From Aminicenans sp964648465 (lineage in GTDB: Bacteria; Acidobacteriota; Aminicenantia; Aminicenantales; Aminicenantaceae), in the NCBI GenBank assembly GCA_964648465.1, contig CAZYMU010000028.1, positions 1-35,845 on the forward strand: a DNA stretch of 35,845 nt, written 5' to 3'. The notes beneath the pieces are model-generated. The model was not told where the DNA came from. It made no database searches and saw nothing but the letters and a program-made list of their open reading frames with translations. Positions within the stretch are counted from its first letter, which is position 1. The number at the start of each line of letters is the position of its first letter. Both the position numbers and the translations under genes were made by a program. Shown piece after piece: positions 1 to 8,647 of the stretch.

Positions 1-30
1 TATGCTGAAAATATACAACCTGCATACTAA

Positions 31-59
31 AAAGTACGGATTATCGTGATGAACCCAAA
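31..59. repeat. Short dispersed repeat, copy 1
   Basis: This stretch begins AAAGTACGGATTATCGTGAT and nearly matches 16022-16049, differing mainly at one C/T position. Both copies sit beside gene remnants or intergenic DNA. It could be an end of a mobile element. I do not recognise the family. Confidence 0.5.
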
Positions 60-179
60 ATTACCGGATTAAGGGCTAAAAAAGGGGGGGGAATCAGAAT
101 TAATTTAAACTATATCAGTAAGATACATAGGTCTGACCCTGTTCCTCTGTTCCATCAGAAGCGTCAATCTTTTCTTGAA

Positions 180-1088
180 TCAGGAGATTCCGAGCCTGAA
201 TTTCAAGGAATTGAGTGTATTCTTCATGAGCATGGTTATGGTCATAGGGCCAACTCCGCCTGGTACGGGAGTGATCCAGCCGGCGATTTCCTTGGCTGCA
301 TCAAAATCCACATCACCTTTCAGGATAGCTACTTTTCTTCCTGTCTTTTCGCTTATCTTTTTGCCGACTCTGTTGACGCCAACATCGATGACACAGGCAT
401 CGGGTTTTATCCATTCCGGCTTGACCAGGCCAGGAACCCCGGCTGCGACAATGAGGATGTCAGCGCGCTTACAGTGGGAGGCCAGGTCCTTGGTTCTTGT
501 ATGAACTACTGTAACAGTGGAGTTTGCGCCCGGTTCTTTCTGCAGCAGCATATTGGCAACCGGTTTGCCGACAATGTTAGACCTTCCCACCACAACAACT
601 TCTGCGCCTTCTGTTTCAACGCCTGCCCGTCGAATCATTTCCTGAATGCCTGAGGGAGTACACGGCGGAAACTTGACCACAGAACCGCCGATCATCAGAC
701 GCCCCAAATTCACCGGGTGAAAGCCGTCGACGTCCTTGTCGGGGTCAATCGCATCGATAACCCTGTTCTCATCAATGTGTTTGGGAAGTGGCAGTTGGAC
801 CAGAACGCCATGGATCGTATCGTCCCTGTTATACTGGTCAACCAGGGCCAATAAGTCTTGTTCTGAAATGCTTTCTGGCATGTTGACTTGGACCTCTTTG
901 AAGCCAAGCCTCTTGGCTGTTTTAATCTTTCCTGTTACGTAAGATACAGAAGCAGGATCTTCACCGACAAGAATGGTCACCAACCCGGGAACTACTCCAT
1001 ATTCTTCCTTAATCTTTTTGACCTCAGCCTCGATCTCGGCCAGTATTTCCTGCCGGATCTCCTTCCCTTTGATCAGTTTTGCGGTCAA
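180..1088 (-). CDS. folD: FolD bifunctional methylenetetrahydrofolate dehydrogenase/cyclohydrolase
   Basis: This cytoplasmic enzyme of one-carbon metabolism interconverts 5,10-methylene-THF, 5,10-methenyl-THF and 10-formyl-THF using NADP. The 302 residues match the usual family length. Family landmarks are all present: the active-site pair Tyr50/Lys54 in SYVTGK, the GVLVQLPLP loop, the cofactor-site motif VVGRSNIVGKP and the C-terminal ITPVPGGVGPMT. The start is a TTG at 1088, preceded by AAGGAG seven bases upstream; no better ATG exists. It appears monocistronic, with its own candidate promoter at 1121-1149. Nothing suggests decay. Identification is from family motifs and is secure. Confidence 0.97.
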   Translation of the reverse strand: MTAKLIKGKEIRQEILAEIEAEVKKIKEEYGVVPGLVTILVGEDPASVSYVTGKIKTAKRLGFKEVQVNMPESISEQDLLALVDQYNRDDTIHGVLVQLPLPKHIDENRVIDAIDPDKDVDGFHPVNLGRLMIGGSVVKFPPCTPSGIQEMIRRAGVETEGAEVVVVGRSNIVGKPVANMLLQKEPGANSTVTVVHTRTKDLASHCKRADILIVAAGVPGLVKPEWIKPDACVIDVGVNRVGKKISEKTGRKVAILKGDVDFDAAKEIAGWITPVPGGVGPMTITMLMKNTLNSLKFRLGIS

Positions 1089-1120
1089 CTCTCTTCTCCT
1101 TTCTTGGAATTCCTGCAGAT

Positions 1121-1149
1121 TTTATACTATTGTGTATAACACAGAGCAA
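1121..1149 (-). promoter_or_regulatory. Candidate folD promoter with palindrome
   Basis: On the minus strand TTGCTC and TATAAA are separated by 17 bp, ending 33 bases before the folD TTG start. The spacer and -10 region contain a perfect 6-bp inverted repeat, TTATAC/GTATAA (1122-1127 and 1134-1139), which could be an operator. The -35 box is a weak match. Confidence 0.4.
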
Positions 1150-1306
1150 AATTTTGTTCAATTTTAATTAACCTGGATTATTCGCGAGCCAACCAGCCTG
1201 GCCCCGGTGCAGCCTAATAGCGATCCAGCTTACAACACGAATTCGCTTTAACTCAGCAGATGTGGTGAGATCGATATAGCTCCTTTTTAAAGCAAACTCA
1301 AAAAAA

Positions 1307-1385
1307 TGGAGTTATGAATCATTTATTTTTATGACTGCAGGTTATAAAATTTCAAATGATCGCGATTTTTATAACTCCAGGTTAT
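1307..1385. repeat. Direct and inverted repeats between folD and the cyclase gene
   Basis: Two 20-bp copies of TTTTTATRACTSCAGGTTAT lie 40 bp apart at 1326-1345 and 1366-1385. The inner ATAACTCCA (1371-1379) is also the exact reverse complement of TGGAGTTAT at 1307-1315. The roughly 300 bases from 1150 to 1449 hold no gene that I can support. This cluster lies 3' of the diguanylate cyclase gene and upstream of folD, so it may be a protein-binding site or a decayed mobile-element end. Confidence 0.5.
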
Positions 1386-1449
1386 TATAACTAAGAAAAC
1401 GGAATATAGAATAATTCTGGTTAACAGGAAGGGAAAATGGTACAGGAGG

Positions 1450-4266
1450 CTATGTGAACCGCCTTGAAAGTTCTATAGATTTTTTCGAGACAGCGATCTT
1501 ATTTTTTCCGGATTTTTTTGCCTTGTACAGGGCTGTATCAGCAAGCTTTATCAAATTTGCAGCAAGTTTCTCATGGTTGGATAGTTGAAGTTCCTTTGTC
1601 CAACCTCTTTTTGGTTTGTCGTATGCATAATGGCAGTGGGCGAGACCTATACTTACTGTCGGATGGACAGCCTTGCCTTGTGGATAGAGGGTAATTTCCT
1701 CAATACTTTTTCTGATTTTCTCTGCAACTTTAGCTGCTTGAGAAGCCTCTGTCCCGGGCAGAACAATTATGAATTCATCTCCGCCAAACCTTACGGCCCA
1801 GTCAGAAGTGGCGAATTCATCTTCTCCGAATTTTACAGCCAGTTCTTGATCTCTATTTTTTCGGATATTATGGGAGATGGACTGGGCGATTTCTTTTATA
1901 AGGACATCTCCTTTCAAGTGGAGATAAGAATCGTTGTATTTTTTAAGATCGTCTATGTCAACCATTACGAGAGACAATGAGCTTTTATATCTTTCTGTAA
2001 GAAATATTTCCTTATGCAGATGCTCGTTAGAATACCGCCTGTTGTAAAGGCCTGTAAGCTCGTCTGTGATTGAGAGCCTCTCGACCCGATCCTTGAGGTT
2101 CTTTTTTTCTGTGATGTCTTCGATAACCGTGTCGTAATATATGACCTTTCCGGAATTATCGGTAACCTCAGCTGAAGTGACGGATGCCCAGAAGGTTTTC
2201 CCGTCTTTTTTCTTCATTAATATTTCTTTGTTTATAACAGGTCCGTCTGCTTGGATTTCTTTAACGAAATTTTCATGGCCATCGGGTCCTCCGTGTAAAT
2301 CGGCTGCTTTGAGCTTCAAAAACTGGTCCTTGTTTTCATATGCGAACATCTCTACAACCGTGGGATTGGCTTCAAGAATATGCCCGTCAGGGGTTGTCCT
2401 GAGGATTCCTATTTTAATGTTGCTTATGAGTTCACGGTATTTTTCTTCGGATTCCTCTATTTTTTTCGAAAGAATCTTTTTCTGGATTATTTCCGAGATT
2501 AAGTTTGCGAAGATCTCAAGAGGCCTTACTGTATCGACGGTAGGAATTAAACCGCTTTTGGAATCGTCAACTGAAATTATTCCAATAACCTGTCCTTTTT
2601 TTTCCTTAATAGCTATGAGGAGGTTATCTTCCCTGTTCCAATAGCCCGGCTCGTTTGGATATTCTTTCTCTCCCGGGAGGACTGCTTTTTGCTCGAGGAT
2701 ATGTTTTAAATAGTGAGGAATATAGCATGATTGGTTTCCAATTTTTAAGCCCTTTTCAAAAGATTCCAGGTATTTTTCTCTGGGCATATAAACTTTTTTT
2801 ATTCTCTCCAGGTCTTCTGGACTGACGCCTTTTGATCCTATTATTTTTCTGTAGGGAGCTTTATCTACAAAATAAGAGATAAGAACTCTGTTGAAGTCCG
2901 AAATTTCGATGACTGATTTGGTGATATATTCGAAGAGCACTTTTTCATTTTCTATTAATAATATATCCCCTGATATTTTAGAGAATCTTTCGAGCTGCCG
3001 GTTTATTTCTTTTATATTTTTTTCTGTTTTATTCTTGCTTGTAATATCGATGTTCATGGCTATTGCGATTGGTTCTTTTCCTTTAATTTTGATAGGAAAA
3101 ACCGACCAAAGAATAACTTTTTCCTTCCCTGATTTAATGATTATTGGCCACTCTAGCAAGTGTGAAGGTTTGTTCCTGAGGAAGATTTCGTCGAGAACCT
3201 CTTTAAATTGTTGTTCCTTCGATTCTGGGAAAAACACCCCTTTTGGTATCTTTCCTTTGACCTCCTCCTCTGAGATTTCGAATAGTTTTTCTGAGAATGG
3301 ATTGCAGAACATAAGTTCACCTTTTCTGTTGTAGCCCTGGATAGCGACATTCGGCGCATTATCTATGATGGCTTTAAATTCTGTCTTTGAGTTTTCTATC
3401 TCCTTGTAGGCTCGATTTAAATTTTCTTCTGACTTCCGAAGGGTTTCTTCAATTTTTTTATGGTCAGTAATATCTCGAATAATCCCCATCTCTGCTGGAT
3501 GACCTTCATGTTGAAAAGTTGAAGCGGATATTTCGATATGCTTTGTTGTTTTATCTTTGCAGACAACTTTGATTTTATAAAAAGAAGGGAGTTCTTTGTC
3601 TGCCTGACGCAGCTTATACCTTTGGAGAAGTAGATCTTTATATTCGGAGGGCAGGTTTTTAAAGAAAGATGCTTCCGTAAATTCTTTCTTGGAATATCCG
3701 AACATTTCCACGACAGCCTTATTGGCAAATTTGCATATTCCATCTTGGATAATTATTACACCGTCCGCAGCGTTTTCTATAAAAGCTGAATACTTACTTA
3801 CTGATTCCTTGAGGGATGCTTCAAATTTTTTCTTCTCAGTGATATCTCTTGCGATTCCAAGAAATGCAACGATCTTATCTTTTCTTCCGCTGAAAGGTTT
3901 CATGTGTATTTCCAGGGGGATTCTGTTTCCGTTGGAAGATATGATTTCGAGTGCCCAAATCGGGATTTCCATTATTTTTTGTGGGTCACGGAAAAATTTC
4001 TCAATGAAGCCGTGATATTCGGGAGCAACAAACTTTTTGAAATTGCTTTTCATTACTAAAGAATGAGGATATCCTGTTATTTTTTGTGAAACCTGGTTAA
4101 TGAATAAGAAATTGCCTTTTGTGTCGATGACGAAAATTATGTCAGGAGAATTTTCGATTATTGTCAGATATTTCATCTGATCTTCATCAAAGGCTGCTTT
4201 ATTGTAAGGAACCGCATTTACATGAGTTGCTTCTCTAACAGCAGCCCTTTCACCTTGACTGGACAT
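1450..4266 (-). CDS. Multi-PAS/GAF sensor diguanylate cyclase (GGDEF)
   Basis: Predicted soluble signalling protein of 938 residues that would make cyclic di-GMP from GTP. By pattern it holds PAS domains at about residues 28-155, 155-275 and 295-420, a GAF-like domain at about 425-610, another PAS at about 615-740 and a C-terminal GGDEF domain at about 740-925. No membrane segments are visible, so the sensed signal is probably cytoplasmic. The GGDEF signature at 828-832 is intact, followed by IIVLPGT and the late VSIGLA strand. Oddly, a second, imperfect signature, GEDEF, occurs 14 residues earlier at 814-818, as if 42 bp had been duplicated; the upstream I-site is AxxD for the intact copy and RxxE for the extra one. 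The ATG at 4266 is preceded by AAAGGA. No EAL or HD-GYP domain is present. Confidence 0.92.
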   Translation of the reverse strand: MSSQGERAAVREATHVNAVPYNKAAFDEDQMKYLTIIENSPDIIFVIDTKGNFLFINQVSQKITGYPHSLVMKSNFKKFVAPEYHGFIEKFFRDPQKIMEIPIWALEIISSNGNRIPLEIHMKPFSGRKDKIVAFLGIARDITEKKKFEASLKESVSKYSAFIENAADGVIIIQDGICKFANKAVVEMFGYSKKEFTEASFFKNLPSEYKDLLLQRYKLRQADKELPSFYKIKVVCKDKTTKHIEISASTFQHEGHPAEMGIIRDITDHKKIEETLRKSEENLNRAYKEIENSKTEFKAIIDNAPNVAIQGYNRKGELMFCNPFSEKLFEISEEEVKGKIPKGVFFPESKEQQFKEVLDEIFLRNKPSHLLEWPIIIKSGKEKVILWSVFPIKIKGKEPIAIAMNIDITSKNKTEKNIKEINRQLERFSKISGDILLIENEKVLFEYITKSVIEISDFNRVLISYFVDKAPYRKIIGSKGVSPEDLERIKKVYMPREKYLESFEKGLKIGNQSCYIPHYLKHILEQKAVLPGEKEYPNEPGYWNREDNLLIAIKEKKGQVIGIISVDDSKSGLIPTVDTVRPLEIFANLISEIIQKKILSKKIEESEEKYRELISNIKIGILRTTPDGHILEANPTVVEMFAYENKDQFLKLKAADLHGGPDGHENFVKEIQADGPVINKEILMKKKDGKTFWASVTSAEVTDNSGKVIYYDTVIEDITEKKNLKDRVERLSITDELTGLYNRRYSNEHLHKEIFLTERYKSSLSLVMVDIDDLKKYNDSYLHLKGDVLIKEIAQSISHNIRKNRDQELAVKFGEDEFATSDWAVRFGGDEFIIVLPGTEASQAAKVAEKIRKSIEEITLYPQGKAVHPTVSIGLAHCHYAYDKPKRGWTKELQLSNHEKLAANLIKLADTALYKAKKSGKNKIAVSKKSIELSRRFT

Positions 4267-4628
4267 TGCTTTCCTTTAAAATATTGAGAATATTTTTCTT
4301 TATATGAAAATAATAAGATAAGGGGTATAACATGTAAATAGTCTTATAAGATGAATTTTTAAAGGAATTTATTCAGCTGAATTTCATCCCAAAAGACGTC
4401 TATAATAACCCTTTAAGGCTAGCCTGATAAAGGGGACGGTTCTATTTTTTGACATTTTGATTATCATTATTCCTTCTGTCTTTTGTGCCGGTATGTTCTT
4501 TTTATGAATTACCATGAATGATGATTTTATTCTGTCATACACCCTAAACCGGTTTTAATGAAATTAAATGATATTTGCAGGGATGTTTTTCATCATTCGT
4601 TGTCCCGTAAATCGGCATAATAGTTATT
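4267..4628. other. Intergenic region between pfk and the cyclase gene
   Basis: No gene is supported here. A 7-bp inverted repeat, CCCTTTA/TAAAGGG (4409-4415 and 4428-4434), is followed on the plus strand by GGGGACGGTTCTATTTTTT. Such GGGGACGGTTCT strings are familiar from IS200/RAYT-associated debris, but no transposase is present. It is not a convincing terminator for the minus-strand genes. Confidence 0.35.
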
Positions 4629-5807
4629 TTAAATGTCAGTTGTGATAAAGAAGTTCTTGGATTCAAAACTCTTATATTTTGGTCTTAATCGCTTGGTATT
4701 ATAGTACTCATCGACATTAACAACTTTCTTATAGCTTGTAACGACATCGAGAGGGCAATCGCCATATTTCCCGTTTTCTAAATTGACAAGACGACCATGA
4801 ACTCCTTTGAGAATCAAATCCAACGCTATGTTACCATAAGCTATAGGTGCAATAGAATCAATAGCATCGGGGTCACCACACCGCACTAAATATCCTAATT
4901 TCTGACTAATTACATTAATCGGTTTTCCCTGATTGTATTTTGTGGACAATTCTTTTAATTTTTTAGCAATGAGCTCACCGATGTCGCCTAATTTTTTATG
5001 CCCGTACGCGTCCTTTTCCTGATTCTTAAAGACCATTTCACCGCCTTGAAACATTGCACCCTCAGAAACAATAACTACGGAATAGTGACTGGGATTGATA
5101 TATCGGTCCTCTGTCAATAGCTCAGTCAAGAGTTCAATGTCAAATTTATATTCAGGAATAACACAGCGGTTAGCGGCACCAGCCATTGTGGGTAATAATG
5201 CAGTAAAACCTGCATAACGCCCAAAAACTTCAATTACTAAAAACCTCTCATGCGAGCCAGCAGTAGTTCTTAATTGATGTGTCATTTGGAGTGTCCTGGT
5301 CACACAAGTACTAAAACCGATACAATACTCAGTACCAGGTACATCATTATCCATAGTTTTAGGCATCGCAACAATTTTAAAACCCTCTTTGTGCAGTCTT
5401 ACCCCATAACTAAGAGTATCATCACCCCCTATAGGAATAAGATAATCAAGTCCTAAAAAATCCAGATTTTTTAATATTTCGGGTGTTAAATCATTTATTT
5501 CATCAGTGTACTTATCTTTTAAATGCGCAGGAACATTTCTTTGTGGAACGCGGCTTGGACGAGTGCGTGAGGAATGCAAAAAAGTTCCGCCGGTTCTGCC
5601 AACTTTGTTTACTATGTCTTCAGTTAAAAATTGATAGTTATTTCTGTTATCCGCATCTTTGTCACGTACCATTTCTATTAAGCCTGCCCAACCACGGCGA
5701 ATTCCAATTATTTCATACCCCTCATGTATAGCCCTGATAGTAATTGCACGAATTGCAGGATTCAATCCGGGAACATCGCCTCCACCTGTTAGAATTCCTA
5801 TTCTCAT
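4629..5807 (-). CDS. pfp: 6-phosphofructokinase, probably pyrophosphate-dependent
   Basis: Glycolytic enzyme phosphorylating fructose 6-phosphate, 392 residues. The N-terminus carries the family GGGDVPGLN loop and the catalytic PKTMDND has Asp153 as base. Phosphoryl-donor choice in this family follows two positions. Here GGDD has Asp130 where ATP enzymes have Gly, and Lys150 replaces the Gly of the ATP-type GTIDND motif. Both point to pyrophosphate as donor, which makes the step reversible; this is inference from residues, not proof. MTHQLRTTAGSHERFLVIEVFGRYAG fits the substrate-binding region. The ATG at 5807 has a near-perfect AAAGGAGGT site. Part of this gene and its upstream DNA recur, with a 500-bp deletion, at 14696-15100. 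Confidence 0.93.
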   Translation of the reverse strand: MRIGILTGGGDVPGLNPAIRAITIRAIHEGYEIIGIRRGWAGLIEMVRDKDADNRNNYQFLTEDIVNKVGRTGGTFLHSSRTRPSRVPQRNVPAHLKDKYTDEINDLTPEILKNLDFLGLDYLIPIGGDDTLSYGVRLHKEGFKIVAMPKTMDNDVPGTEYCIGFSTCVTRTLQMTHQLRTTAGSHERFLVIEVFGRYAGFTALLPTMAGAANRCVIPEYKFDIELLTELLTEDRYINPSHYSVVIVSEGAMFQGGEMVFKNQEKDAYGHKKLGDIGELIAKKLKELSTKYNQGKPINVISQKLGYLVRCGDPDAIDSIAPIAYGNIALDLILKGVHGRLVNLENGKYGDCPLDVVTSYKKVVNVDEYYNTKRLRPKYKSFESKNFFITTDI

Positions 5808-5851
5808 TTTGACCTCCTTTTTCGCTAATTTTTACTAGGTAAAATTATGTA

Positions 5852-5886
5852 TCAATTCGCCGAATTGCAATACGAAATCGAATTGA
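5852..5886. promoter_or_regulatory. Inverted repeat upstream of pfk
   Basis: Eight-base arms TCAATTCG and CGAATTGA (5852-5859 and 5879-5886) lie 45-79 bases upstream of the pfk start and could be an operator. In the duplicated copy near 14.85 kb the second arm has degenerated to CGAATCGA, consistent with loss of function there. Confidence 0.4.
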
Positions 5887-6081
5887 ATGATACAAAATTA
5901 GAAACTTTATTCTACCACATAAAATATCTAAAATTCTTTATAAAAATTATTCACACCCGGATTACAAAACATAATAGTGAGAAAAGAATTTTGCAGGACT
6001 GGGGACGGGCCATGCTATTTTATTCATAATAAAAAAGATAGACTCTACCGCTGAGATCGTCTGTCTCCTGCGGGCTTCTCG

Positions 6082-6111
6082 TTGACAGGATATGTTTGTT
6101 CTGTGTATTAT
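6082..6111 (+). promoter_or_regulatory. Dispersed promoter-leader element, copy A (promoter only)
   Basis: TTGACA (6082-6087) and TATTAT (6106-6111) are separated by 18 bp, whose text GGATATGTTTGTTCTGTG is shared with copies B, C and D. The leader portion found in those copies is missing; nucleotidyltransferase sequence begins almost at once. The -35 box is a perfect consensus. Confidence 0.7.
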
Positions 6112-6117
6112 TATTGT

Positions 6118-6371
6118 TTATCGTCGCATGTTTTGAAAAACTCAAAATTCCGTATTTAATCACAGGAGCCATTGCTTCCATCGCGTATGGTGAACCCAGA
6201 TTCACCAATGATATTGATATTGTTGTGGATATGAGTTTGACTCATGCTGACGCATTCAAATCTTTATTTCCCGAAAATGAATTTTATCTTGACGTGGATT
6301 CTATGAAGAATGCAATAAATCACCAATGCCTTAGGCCTTTATGGCTATCATCATTTACGGATGCGAATTAA
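6118..6371 (+). pseudogene. Nucleotidyltransferase fragment (DUF6036/AbiEii-like), truncated at both ends
   Basis: The readable core, LKIPYLITGAIASIAYGE followed by PRFTNDIDIVVD, is typical of small nucleotidyltransferase-fold proteins; DIDIVVD would hold the metal-binding acidic residues. The frame is open from 6096, but the first residues derive from the promoter element, and no start codon with a ribosome site exists. After AINHQ the sequence departs from what the family would predict and ends in a short unrelated tail at 6371. The fragment covers about 80 residues, well short of the family. It is most likely inactive, having lost its N-terminus to the promoter element and its C-terminus to a separate break. 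Confidence 0.7.
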
Positions 6372-6768
6372 AGGAGAAGCTATATACCTGTATATGTTTT
6401 TTCCTTTTTCTTTCCGGAATATTCTGGAGTTCATGGTAACCACTGCATTCCCATTCTGATGGATGCTTGACAATCCCCTTCTAATGGGTGACCCTATTTA
6501 ACAAATCTCCCTCCTGCAGATTCTTGCCTCTTTTTATAAAGACCTGAGCCAACTATTTATTGATGAAAATTCGGGTGTCTTTTTCTCCAGGTGACATCCA
6601 ACCAAAGTGTCAATACATGGTTAACCAGTTCATAGGTGGGGGCAACCTTACAATTCAAGTCGTGACTCTCCATGACGCTCCTTCTTGACTTTTAATAGGA
6701 GCGATGATAGAGTTTTTTTCGCGATTTTGGGATTAATATAAATGAATTGGAATTTTGAAAGGAGGGCC
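6372..6768. other. Intergenic region upstream of the exported amino-acid operon
   Basis: No gene seen. It holds a perfect 7-bp inverted repeat, CGCTCCT/AGGAGCG (6676-6682 and 6697-6703), about 70 bases before the operon start and followed shortly by a T-run. It could be an operator, an attenuator or a terminator of older upstream transcription. Confidence 0.4.
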
Positions 6769-8643
6769 ATGAAAAATCAAAGGACCTTATCTATACTGAT
6801 TATTCTAGTACTGGCTGTTTTTGCCACGTCACTTCAACCCGACCTGAAGCCAACCTATGCGATAACCAAATGTACGATCGTGCTTGTGACCGATGCGGGA
6901 GATGGGACGGAGTCGTCTCCCTTTGATGTGCTGATCAAAAATGCCCGCATTTTTAATGGATCCGGAAAAGATTCTTTTCGTGCGGATGTAGCTGTTCGGG
7001 GCGATACCATCATTAAAATTTCAAGGTCGATCAAGGCTCCAGCCAACAAGGTTATCGATGCCAGGGGTTTGTATCTCAGCCCCGGATTTATCGACCTCCA
7101 TACCCATGCGGATAGAGGGATGTATTTCCCGGAGAACAGGGCCAGCCTGAACTACCTCAAGCAGGGCGTCACTTCCATGGTCGTGGGGCAGTGCGGTCAG
7201 AGTGCATGGCCCTTTTTTGAAGAGGCTGAAGACCAAATCAATCGCTGGACAGAGGAGGGGATTGGCCCGAATGCGGCTCTCCTTGTTGGTCATGGCACAG
7301 TCCGGCAGAGGGTGATGGGCATGGAGGATCGCGATCCCTCTCCCGAAGAATTGGAAAAGATGAAGGAGATGGTCAAGAGGGCTATGGATCAGGGAGCCTC
7401 GGGCATTTCCTCCGGATTGATCTACCGGCCGGGGACATTCAGCAAAACCGATGAAGTGATCGAGCTAGTGAAAGTGATAAAACCTTATAATGGGATCTAC
7501 CACACCCATATCCGCAACGAGAGAGGAAAGCTTCTCGATTCGATCAATGAGGCCATTGAGATAGGCCGGACCACGGGGGTACCCACCCACATTTCTCATT
7601 TTAAGGTTATGGGGCCGAAGAATTGGGGTTTGGTCAAGGAGGCCTGTGTGTTGATCGAGAAAGCCCGCGCAGAGGGGCTGGCCGTCTCAGCTGACCAGTA
7701 TCCATATCGCTATGCAAACGGGTATCCCTATCGGACCCTGCTTCCGACGGGTATATGGGCGGGCAAGCCGTTTCAAAATCGTCTGACAAGCGACGATATC
7801 ATTCCTGTGTTTGACTTTTTGAGGGACGAACAGCTTCTGGATCTGTACAGGAAAATCACTCCATACTATCCTCTCAGTCCCCGTCATGAAAAGTACATGG
7901 AAGGCTTAACCAGGGAAGAGCTTGTGCGGGCAGTGACGCTAAGCCTTGTCGATTTATCCAGTTTCCGGGGATTGAACAATGAGCGGGAACGGATGTTGTT
8001 TCTTCAGAGGTTAGAGGATCCCAAATCGGCCCAATTGATCTTTAAGATGGTCGAAACTGTGATTGAGAATAATTATGGCGGGGAAAATATCATGGTGGGT
8101 GTTTGTCATGAGCGGAACCTGGAGGGAAAGAGCTTGGCACAGGTGGCAAAAATCATGGGGAAAACAATCGGGGAAGCTGCGGTAGAACTGGAGCTGATGG
8201 ATGCCAAGTGCATCCCCTTCCAGATGTGTGAGCCGGATATTGAATACATCATGAAGAAGGATTATGTAGGCACAGGGAGTGATGGAACGTCCCCATCCTA
8301 TCGGGGAGGGCTTGTCCACAGCCGGTCTTATTCCACATTCCTGCACAAGATCAAAAAATACGCCCTGGAGAGGAAGGCCGTGTCCGTTCCTCACGTGATC
8401 AGGTCTCAGACTTCGCTTCCCGCCCGGATCATGAACTGGAAAACCAGAGGATGGATCAAGGAGGGATATAAGGCGGACATTGTCATCTTTGATCTCAATA
8501 ACCTCAAGACTCCAAGCTCCATTTCCAATCCTCAGCTCTACAGCGAAGGCGTCATCTATCTTCTTGTCAATGGGGAATTGGTGATCGAGGAAGGCAAATT
8601 TACGGGGAGCCTTCCTGGACGGATAATCACAATCGGGAATTAG
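6769..8643 (+). CDS. Exported N-acyl-D-amino-acid deacylase-type amidohydrolase
   Basis: Metal-dependent amidohydrolase of the D-aminoacylase type, predicted to remove acyl groups from N-acyl (D-)amino acids. I start it at 6769, where AAAGGAGGG sits correctly before the ATG, not at the upstream ATG 6742; this gives 624 residues. An N-terminal hydrophobic stretch (about residues 8-20) suggests export. Family landmarks: His111/His113 in LHTHAD, Cys142 in GQCGQ, His245 and His247 in YHTHIR, His274/His277 in THISH, and Asp505 in GTGSDGT. The C-terminal RIMNWKTRGWIKEGYKADIV matches the urease-like beta domain. It is the first gene of a plus-strand operon and ends 4 bp before the transpeptidase. 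Actual substrate and chirality are not visible in the sequence. Confidence 0.88.
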   Translation: MKNQRTLSILIILVLAVFATSLQPDLKPTYAITKCTIVLVTDAGDGTESSPFDVLIKNARIFNGSGKDSFRADVAVRGDTIIKISRSIKAPANKVIDARGLYLSPGFIDLHTHADRGMYFPENRASLNYLKQGVTSMVVGQCGQSAWPFFEEAEDQINRWTEEGIGPNAALLVGHGTVRQRVMGMEDRDPSPEELEKMKEMVKRAMDQGASGISSGLIYRPGTFSKTDEVIELVKVIKPYNGIYHTHIRNERGKLLDSINEAIEIGRTTGVPTHISHFKVMGPKNWGLVKEACVLIEKARAEGLAVSADQYPYRYANGYPYRTLLPTGIWAGKPFQNRLTSDDIIPVFDFLRDEQLLDLYRKITPYYPLSPRHEKYMEGLTREELVRAVTLSLVDLSSFRGLNNERERMLFLQRLEDPKSAQLIFKMVETVIENNYGGENIMVGVCHERNLEGKSLAQVAKIMGKTIGEAAVELELMDAKCIPFQMCEPDIEYIMKKDYVGTGSDGTSPSYRGGLVHSRSYSTFLHKIKKYALERKAVSVPHVIRSQTSLPARIMNWKTRGWIKEGYKADIVIFDLNNLKTPSSISNPQLYSEGVIYLLVNGELVIEEGKFTGSLPGRIITIGN

Positions 8644-8647
8644 AATT

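Larger units (their letters stand above)
5837..6111. repeat. pfk-upstream duplicated segment, copy 1
   Basis: This intergenic block, together with pfk codons at 5213-5341, recurs at 14696-15100. Matching text includes TTCTACCACATAAAATATCT, GACGGGCCATGCTATTTTAT and the promoter element at its right end. The two copies differ by scattered substitutions and a short rearranged patch around 5982-6000. Confidence 0.8.

Noticed and set aside
4420..4455. GGGGACGGTTCTATTTTTTG as a terminator or RAYT-type repeat
   Set aside because: The hairpin is short and the T-run is on the wrong side for the minus-strand genes. No matching partner repeat or transposase was found.
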